From assembly GCA_013813775.1 (NCBI GenBank), contig JACCRE010000240.1, positions 1 through 64,000 on the forward strand: a DNA stretch of 64,000 nt, in the 5' to 3' direction. Position numbers and translations under genes: made by a program. The stretch is from Planctomycetaceae bacterium (GTDB lineage Bacteria; Planctomycetota; Planctomycetia; Planctomycetales; Planctomycetaceae). The notes beneath the pieces were generated by a model. It saw nothing but the letters and a program-made list of their open reading frames with translations. It had not been told where the DNA came from and searched no databases. This document shows positions 59,005-64,000 of this stretch, piece after piece. Every line of letters starts with the position of its first letter. Position 1 is the first letter of the stretch.

Positions 59005-59556
59005 TCAACGCCCCCACAGCACGGCAGTTCGCCTCGCGACTTCGGCGGCGGGTTCGTCACTGCAGGCGACGACGAAGTCGGCATAGTGTTCGTAGTACGG
59101 TCGGCGTTCGCGTTCGAGTTCGGCGATACTCTGGCCGGGTGCGATCACGACGCCGCGGCCGGCGAGGTCGGCTAGGCGTGCCTCGAGAACTTCGAGCGGC
59201 ACGTCGAGAAAGACGACCGCGCCGAGTTCTTTGAGGTTCCGCATCGCGGCGTCGCAATAGACGACGCTGCCGCCGGTCGAGATGACGGTCCGCTCACAGT
59301 GCAATCCGCAAATGTAGCGGCTCTCGAGATCGATGAAGCCGTCGATGCCGCTGCCGGCGAGCACGTCGCCGAGCGGCTTGTCTTCGCCGGCCTCGATGAC
59401 GTGGTCGGTGTCGAGGAATGCATAGCCGAGTTGATTCGCCAGCGGCCTGCCAACCGTACTCTTGCCCGAGCCGGGCATGCCGATCAACACGATGTTCCGG
59501 GGAGTCACGGCGAGGCGAAGGCGGATCGAGGTTGGAGTCGCAGGTCTCTGCATCAT
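59005..59556 (-). CDS. aroK: shikimate kinase
   Basis: About 183 aa. NIVLIGMPGSGKSTVGRPLANQLGYAFLDTDHVIE contains the P-loop and the Asp of the shikimate-binding DxD; ESRYI, VISTGGSVV with the GGG-like shikimate site, and LRERRPYYEH-like RERRPYYEHYAD are in place. It phosphorylates shikimate with ATP before the EPSP synthase step. Starts at 59580, 59556, 59553 and GTG 59508 are all in frame; the last would give the most compact enzyme (MTPRNIVLIG). Same strand as the phosphodiesterase gene, 31 bp behind. Confidence 0.92.
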   Translation of the reverse strand: MMQRPATPTSIRLRLAVTPRNIVLIGMPGSGKSTVGRPLANQLGYAFLDTDHVIEAGEDKPLGDVLAGSGIDGFIDLESRYICGLHCERTVISTGGSVVYCDAAMRNLKELGAVVFLDVPLEVLEARLADLAGRGVVIAPGQSIAELERERRPYYEHYADFVVACSDEPAAEVARRTAVLWGR

Positions 59557-59586
59557 GTACGCGCCGCTGCAAAGCGACAACCGACA

Positions 59587-60081
59587 TCAGGTCGCAGCCG
59601 ACGGCAAGGCGACGAACTCGACGGTCAGGTCTGGCAGCGTCACAAACGCGACGCTGTGCGGCGTCGCACGAAAAATCGCACCCGGATTGAGCACCCACGT
59701 TCGACCGACCTGTTCCCAGCGCCGCCGATGGGTGTGACCATGGCAGACGAGATCGAACTCACCACTGCGGATCGTCTCGCGAAGCCGAAGTTCGTCGTGT
59801 CCGTGCAGAAAAGCGATCCGCCTGCCGCCAAACGTCATCTCGCCGAATTCCTCGTCGCATATCGAACCGGCATCATGAATCGCGTGGCTCAGTATCGGCG
59901 GGTCATCGACATTGCCGAACACGAAACGCGTCTCTCGTCGCGCGAACAGCGAGACGACCGCTGCGCTGCCGATGTCGCCGCAGTGCAGCACGAGATCGGG
60001 CTGACGTCGTTCGATTTCGCGGATCGCGTCGAGCGTGTACTCGACGTGCCCGTGAGTGTCGCTGACGACGGCGATCAACAT
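59587..60081 (-). CDS. YfcE/MJ0936-type phosphodiesterase
   Basis: 164 aa, typical size of this metallophosphoesterase family. Motifs: VVSDTHGHVE, HCGDIGS, FGNVDD, FLHGHDE and CHGHTHRRR, followed by NPGAIFR. The third motif reads GNVDD, the variant GNxD of this subfamily in place of GNHE. It hydrolyses phosphodiesters in vitro; the physiological substrate is unknown. It lies between the ATP-grasp gene (17 bp) and aroK (31 bp) on the same strand, suggesting one transcript. Confidence 0.92.
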   Translation of the reverse strand: MLIAVVSDTHGHVEYTLDAIREIERRQPDLVLHCGDIGSAAVVSLFARRETRFVFGNVDDPPILSHAIHDAGSICDEEFGEMTFGGRRIAFLHGHDELRLRETIRSGEFDLVCHGHTHRRRWEQVGRTWVLNPGAIFRATPHSVAFVTLPDLTVEFVALPSAAT

Positions 60082-60098
60082 GGTGAATCACCCTTGAG

Positions 60099-61247
60099 TC
60101 AGGTCGGCTCGCAACGTTTCAGGATCTCGGCCTCTCGCCGGATCAGTTCTGCCCGGCATTCGTCTCTTGTCGCGGCTCTCGCGAAGACGGTGCAAATTGG
60201 AAACAGGGCTGGGACGAGCGCATCGCGATCAGGAATGTCGGCGACATGGTAATCACCGCCGAGAATGTCGGCGATGTCGGGGACCGGACGGCCGACTCTC
60301 AGGTCTTGCGGAGCGTAGACGATCCGTTTGCCAAACACCGGTTTGCCTGTCTCGGTCCTTCCAATTGATGCTGCTTGACCGCGTGGGACCAAATCGAATG
60401 CCGCAAGCTGCTCGGCAACGAATGACCTGCCCGTTTGAAGCTCGAAAAGCTCCATGCTGGCGGTGTACCGCGGGTTCACCTCGACAACGACGCATCGTTC
60501 GTCGTGCGTTCGCACGAAATCGACGCCGAACAGGCCCCGCAATCCAATCGACGTCAGCACCCTTCCCACACGTTCGAGTGCAGCCGACTCGCCGCCGTCA
60601 TTAGTGATCGAACCAAAGTAGCCGAAGGAGAGGTTGTCACGCAGCACTGAGTTCGTCGAGTCGAGGCCGTCGCACGTTCCGATCAGTTCCACGGAGCCGG
60701 CATCGGTCGCGAGGAAGGCCGCCGAGCCAGCGGTGCCTTCAATGATCTCCTGTACGTATTCATCAGGCGTAACCGACTCGCGTGTGCCGGCCAAGATTCG
60801 AATGCCGCGTCCGCCGCCGCTCTTGCGCGGCTTCACGAGCCAGCGCCTTTCGACCGTAAGCATTTCCGAAGCAAGTCGCGCGACTGGCACGCCGTGCGTC
60901 GTCAGAAGCTGGTGCAGGATCTCCGGCGTGCGGACGATGTGGAGTGGCTCGCTCACGATTCCGGCGAGCGGTCGTTTCTGGGCCAGTCGGCTGAGCAGTT
61001 CCGGATGGTTTTCGAGTCCGCCGACGTACATCAACGGGATCGCAGGCGGGAATCGCTCGGCCCACCTTTCGATGTCGTCCGGCCAGCGTTCGATCACAGT
61101 GACATCGGCGACCACAGCAAGATCGCGATCGGCGAACAGATCGGCGGCCGCGACCATCAAACCGGCTCTCACGGCCGAAAATGCCGCAGCCCGTGCGCTC
61201 GCACCCGCAATCAGTAGATCTGGCGATTGCGGCGAACGGTATTGCAT
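60099..61247 (-). CDS. ATP-grasp domain protein linked to the H4MPT module
   Basis: 382 aa. The ATP-grasp fold is seen in ERRWLVKPRKSGGGRGIRIL (nucleotide-binding lysines and Gly loop), YVQEIIEGTAGSAAFLA, and GVDFVRTHDERCVVVEVNPRYTASMEL (Mg-binding Glu/Asn). Genes for ATP-grasp proteins of this kind accompany H4MPT-dependent formaldehyde genes in methylotrophs and planctomycetes, and a role in cofactor synthesis has been proposed; that is inferred here from the divergent fae gene 149 bp away. Function in this organism not shown. Confidence 0.82.
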   Translation of the reverse strand: MQYRSPQSPDLLIAGASARAAAFSAVRAGLMVAAADLFADRDLAVVADVTVIERWPDDIERWAERFPPAIPLMYVGGLENHPELLSRLAQKRPLAGIVSEPLHIVRTPEILHQLLTTHGVPVARLASEMLTVERRWLVKPRKSGGGRGIRILAGTRESVTPDEYVQEIIEGTAGSAAFLATDAGSVELIGTCDGLDSTNSVLRDNLSFGYFGSITNDGGESAALERVGRVLTSIGLRGLFGVDFVRTHDERCVVVEVNPRYTASMELFELQTGRSFVAEQLAAFDLVPRGQAASIGRTETGKPVFGKRIVYAPQDLRVGRPVPDIADILGGDYHVADIPDRDALVPALFPICTVFARAATRDECRAELIRREAEILKRCEPT

Positions 61248-61396
61248 GATGCGAGGAGAGTCACTGGAAATTGACGGGACGGACTGGTATCACGGCGGGC
61301 GCGCCCGCGGTTCGCCTCAATGCCAGGCGATGCTGGGCAGGCGCGGCGGCCGGTGCATTGTCGGTTCGTCTACCCATCGTTTCGAGGAGCAGACAG

Positions 61397-61894
61397 ATGT
61401 CGATGTACGTCGGCGAGGCACTGGTCGGTGAAGGCAACGAAGTCGCCCATATTGATCTCCTGATCGGCGAAAAGAACGGCCCGGTCGGCATGGCCTTCGC
61501 AAACGCCCTCTCCAATCAGAGCCAGGGCCATAGCAACCTGCTCGCCGTGCTGGCGCCGAACCTCATGGTCAAGCCGGCCACGGTCATGATTACGAAGGTC
61601 ACGATCAAAGGCGCGAAGCAGGCCGTGCAGATGTTCGGACCGGCCCAGTACGGGGTCGCCAAGGCCGTCGCCGATGCCGTTGACGAAGGCCTGATTCCGA
61701 AGGATCAGTGCGAGAAGCTTTGCATCGTGTGCGGCGTGTTCATTCACTGGGAAGCCGCCGACGACAAGAAGATCTATCAGTACAACTATGAAGCGACCAA
61801 GCTGTCGATCGCCCGCGCGATGAAGGGCGAGCCGTCGGCACAGGAAGTCAGCGGCCAGAAGGCCACCGCCAAGCACCCGTTCTCGGGCGTTTGA
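61397..61894 (+). CDS. fae: formaldehyde-activating enzyme
   Basis: 165 aa. [57 protein letters not shown] is the Fae signature; the His in EVAHIDL (residue 18) is the catalytic one. The enzyme joins formaldehyde to tetrahydromethanopterin to give methylene-H4MPT in the cytoplasm. GAGGAG lies 8 bp before the ATG. Methylene-H4MPT dehydrogenase follows in the same direction, so substrate flow is consecutive. Presence of H4MPT-linked C1 genes in planctomycetes is known and probably serves formaldehyde detoxification. Confidence 0.97.
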   Translation: MSMYVGEALVGEGNEVAHIDLLIGEKNGPVGMAFANALSNQSQGHSNLLAVLAPNLMVKPATVMITKVTIKGAKQAVQMFGPAQYGVAKAVADAVDEGLIPKDQCEKLCIVCGVFIHWEAADDKKIYQYNYEATKLSIARAMKGEPSAQEVSGQKATAKHPFSGV

Positions 61895-62003
61895 TGCGTG
61901 GGAGTGAGTGTCGCAGGCGAGCCGTGGGCGCAAGTCCTTCGGGTCCGTCGCTTCGAGTCGACCTGCGGGTTTGCACCCGCGGCTTGCCTTTCTTTGATTT
62001 GCT

Positions 62004-62870
62004 ATGAAGAAGATCCTCGTCCAGCTCGATAGCGACCTTCAGCCGAGCGTCTTCGATCGCGTCGTCGCGATCGACGCCGGCGCCGATGACGTCTTCGCTT
62101 ACGGCAACGTGCAGCCCGACCAGGTCGAAGGTCTCGTCCACGGAGCGATTTTCACGCGGGGGCCGAAGGATCTGAAGAACACGGCGGTCTTCATCGGCGG
62201 TCGCGATGTCGATGCGGGTCAGAAATTGCTCGACAGAGTCACGAAAACCTTTTTCGGCCCGATCCGCGTCTCGTCGATGATCGACTGCAACGGCTCGAAT
62301 ACCACGGCCGCGGCTGCGGTGCTGGCAGCGGGCCGCCATGTCGACCTGTCGAAGGCGACCGTCGTCGTCTTCGGCGGCACGGGGCCGGTCGGTCAGCGGG
62401 TCAGTGAACTGGTGGCTTCTTCTGGTGGGACCGTTCGGATCACGAGCCGCGATCTCGAACGTGCTGAAGAAGTCGCCAACGTGCTCCGTGAGCATGTCAA
62501 AGGGGACGGAAAGATCGAGGCCCACGAAACCGCCAGTCGGTCCGGCAAGCTCGCCGCGCTCAAAGGAGTCCAGGTGGTGTTCGCCGCGGGCGCCGCCGGC
62601 GCCCGTTTCCTGACCGAGAAGGAATGGTCGGGCATCGAAGGCTTCAGAGTCGCTGTTGATCTGAACGCCGTGCCACCCACCGGCCTTGAAGGCATCGACT
62701 TGCAGGACAAAGGGCAGGAACGCCACGGGGTGATCTGCTACGGCGCCCTCGGCGTCGGCGGGCTGAAGATGAAGATTCATAGGACAGCCATTGGCCGCAT
62801 GTTTGAAACCAATGATCGCGTGTACGACGTGCGAGCGATCTTCGAGCTGGGGCGCGAACTGGGCGTATGA
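62004..62870 (+). CDS. methylene-tetrahydromethanopterin dehydrogenase (MtdB/MtdC type)
   Basis: 288 aa. The N-terminal MKKILVQLDSDLQPSVFDRVVAIDAGADDVFAYGNV and HGAIFTRGPKDLKNTAVFIGG match the H4MPT branch; the Rossmann part is ATVVVFGGTGPVGQRVSELVA. It oxidises methylene-H4MPT to methenyl-H4MPT with NAD(P). Similarity of the N-terminus suggests the MtdC group first described from planctomycetes and environmental DNA, but MtdB is not excluded. It is 109 bp after fae. A weak hairpin (GCGGGT 61965-61970, ACCCGC 61975-61980) lies between them. Confidence 0.94.
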   Translation: MKKILVQLDSDLQPSVFDRVVAIDAGADDVFAYGNVQPDQVEGLVHGAIFTRGPKDLKNTAVFIGGRDVDAGQKLLDRVTKTFFGPIRVSSMIDCNGSNTTAAAAVLAAGRHVDLSKATVVVFGGTGPVGQRVSELVASSGGTVRITSRDLERAEEVANVLREHVKGDGKIEAHETASRSGKLAALKGVQVVFAAGAAGARFLTEKEWSGIEGFRVAVDLNAVPPTGLEGIDLQDKGQERHGVICYGALGVGGLKMKIHRTAIGRMFETNDRVYDVRAIFELGRELGV

Positions 62871-63206
62871 TTCGTTGATCGAGCGAATCATTGGCAAGTC
62901 GATGGCGTAAGCCGTCGGGTCAAGCGCGTTACGGCTCGACCCACGGGCTGCCGCCCACGGCTGGAAACTCGACATTCCAACGCCGTAGAAGCGCGCGAAC
63001 CATCCTATTGCCGGGTTCGGCGGATTGTGTTACTGGTTCCCGCCCCGTCCAAGGCGGGTCATGTCACCAGTGCGCAAGCGGCTGTGCTGGCGGTTTCTGC
63101 CGGCGATCGACAGCAAGGAATCGCTGTCGAGGCTGCAAGTTGTGCAAGGTGGCGAACGGCCCGCATCGCGACTTTCCCCAGACCACCCACAGCGACGAGA
63201 GGTGTC
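62871..63206. other. intergenic gap upstream of the POTRA protein gene
   Basis: 336 bp. A fragment near 62931-62975 has CCCACGGGCTGCCGCCCACGG, an imperfect direct repeat. No promoter box, hairpin or small gene is convincing. The open frame 62891-63730 crossing it lacks family motifs. Confidence 0.5.
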
Positions 63207-64000
63207 ATGGACGACACCGGACCGTTTCACGGCCCGCGCCGCCGCTGCATCCGCGTTCTTTCGCGGCTGCTTCCGGTCGCGCTCGCAATGATTGCGCTCG
63301 TCGCCGGGTCTGCGGAGGCGCAAGACCTCGTGCCCGAGATGTTGCCGCCCGATCTGGGACCGGCCGACGCTTCGGCGTCCGCTTCCGGAACGCTGGACCA
63401 GCCATTGGCCGACGTGAAGGTCGAAGGCAACCGCACGATTCCGATTTCGGCGATCGCACAGCACATCAAGAGCAAGCCGGGTCGCGCTGTGTCGAGCCAG
63501 ATGATCTCGGCCGACACACAGGCTCTGATGCAAACCCGCTGGTTCATCACCGTCGAGCCGCGCGTCGTTTACACCGATGCCGGCCAAGTGCTGATTTTCC
63601 GAGTCATCGAGCGGCCGATCGTGCGATTGATCGAGTATCGCGGGGCCGACAAGATCAAGGTCAAGCATCTTGCCGCGCTCACGGGCCTCAAGGCCGACTT
63701 CAGTCCCTACGACCCGCATACGAACATTGAAGCGGCGCGCCGGATTGAAGATCACTACCAAGAGAAGGGCTTCTTCTTCGCGAAGGTGACTCTTGTCAAA
63801 GGTGACAAACCGGAAGACCGTGAAGTCATCTTCGACATCTTCGAAGGCCACAAGGTCCGCGTGTTCGACGTGAAGTTCCACGGCAACGAGCAGTGGTTCA
63901 ATTCGTCCGGCTATCTGAAGACCAAGCTGCAAACCGAGCGGATGTTTCCGATCGTGCCGGGCTGGCTCGCACTGCCGTTCGGCGCGTTCTACAAGCCCGA
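63207..64000 (+). CDS. BamA/Omp85-like POTRA protein, truncated by the window end
   Basis: 264 residues visible and still open at 64000. Arg-rich start and hydrophobic stretch (VLSRLLPVALAMIALVAGSAEAQ) form a signal peptide. From about residue 70 come POTRA-type repeats: ADVKVEGNRTIPISAIAQHI, VVYTDAGQVLIFRVIERPIVRLIEYRGADKIKVKHLAALTGLKADFSPYDPHTNIEAARRIEDHYQEKGFFFAKVTL, FDIFEGHKVRVFDVKFHGNEQWF. This is the chaperone-like part of outer-membrane assembly proteins; the beta-barrel lies beyond the edge. It would insert outer-membrane proteins, consistent with a planctomycete envelope. Confidence 0.88.
   Translation, partial: MDDTGPFHGPRRRCIRVLSRLLPVALAMIALVAGSAEAQDLVPEMLPPDLGPADASASASGTLDQPLADVKVEGNRTIPISAIAQHIKSKPGRAVSSQMISADTQALMQTRWFITVEPRVVYTDAGQVLIFRVIERPIVRLIEYRGADKIKVKHLAALTGLKADFSPYDPHTNIEAARRIEDHYQEKGFFFAKVTLVKGDKPEDREVIFDIFEGHKVRVFDVKFHGNEQWFNSSGYLKTKLQTERMFPIVPGWLALPFGAFYKP

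Noticed and set aside
62891-63730. 279-aa open frame overlapping the POTRA gene
   Set aside because: Arg-rich and without similarity; the frame beginning at 63207 carries a signal peptide and POTRA repeats.

Overview
The window comes from a high-GC planctomycete chromosome, most likely class Planctomycetia. The evidence is gene content typical of that group: DUF1501, DUF1549/DUF1553 and WD40-cytochrome proteins, a DUF1559 pilin-like protein, a FG-GAP protein with a LEPR-XLL-like N-terminus, squalene-hopene cyclase, and a tetrahydromethanopterin (H4MPT) C1 module with Fae and an Mtd-type dehydrogenase. No rRNA, tRNA, CRISPR array or insertion-sequence transposase was seen.

Layout. 1-1736: end of an unknown gene, then a candidate retron: an upstream structured region and a reverse transcriptase fused to a TIR domain, in lower-GC DNA. 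1844-14256: surface-polysaccharide cluster with glycosyltransferases (GT2, GT4, a GT-C membrane protein), GDP-mannose dehydratase, GDP-fucose synthase-like epimerase, DegT aminotransferase, GNAT acetyltransferase, Wzm/Wzt-type ABC exporter and a WecA-like initiating phosphotransferase. 14332-18269: an alarmone-hydrolase-like HD protein, an ABC exporter with a decayed nucleotide-binding site, and an ABC-2 permease. 18628-26635: minus-strand run with acylphosphatase, WD40/cytochrome, Uma2, DUF1549/1553, a small conserved protein and DUF1501. 26949-30289: Gfo/Idh/MocA oxidoreductase, soluble histidine kinase, RNase Z-like hydrolase. 30761-39013: FG-GAP protein, NtrC-type regulator, metallophosphoesterase, YidC, MnmE. 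39300-43232: squalene-hopene cyclase, DUF1559 protein, and a second copy of the last 99 bp of the cyclase gene. 43447-53288: small membrane protein, inositol-phosphatase family enzyme, ApbE, SUMF1-domain protein, alpha/beta hydrolase, TlpA-like protein and two tandem von Willebrand A paralogues. 53388-59556: shikimate genes (aroA, DAHP synthase, aroK) interleaved with an SDR reductase, a short MgtE-like protein and a small membrane protein. 59587-64000: phosphodiesterase, ATP-grasp protein, Fae, methylene-H4MPT dehydrogenase, and the start of a POTRA/BamA-like outer-membrane protein that runs off the window.

How they work together. GDP-mannose is turned into GDP-4-keto-6-deoxymannose by Gmd and then to fucose and/or an amino sugar; the glycan is started on undecaprenyl phosphate, extended by the GTs and exported by the ABC pair. 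Fae and the Mtd enzyme handle formaldehyde bound to H4MPT. The retron gene is predicted to be a one-gene antiphage module with an NAD-consuming TIR effector.

The intergenic DNA is rich in dispersed inverted repeats of several families. Four copies of a mobile-looking unit with hairpin ends (about 140-166 bp) are described, along with GCGACCGT-type palindromes and simple GA-rich repeats that have also entered the squalene-hopene cyclase reading frame.
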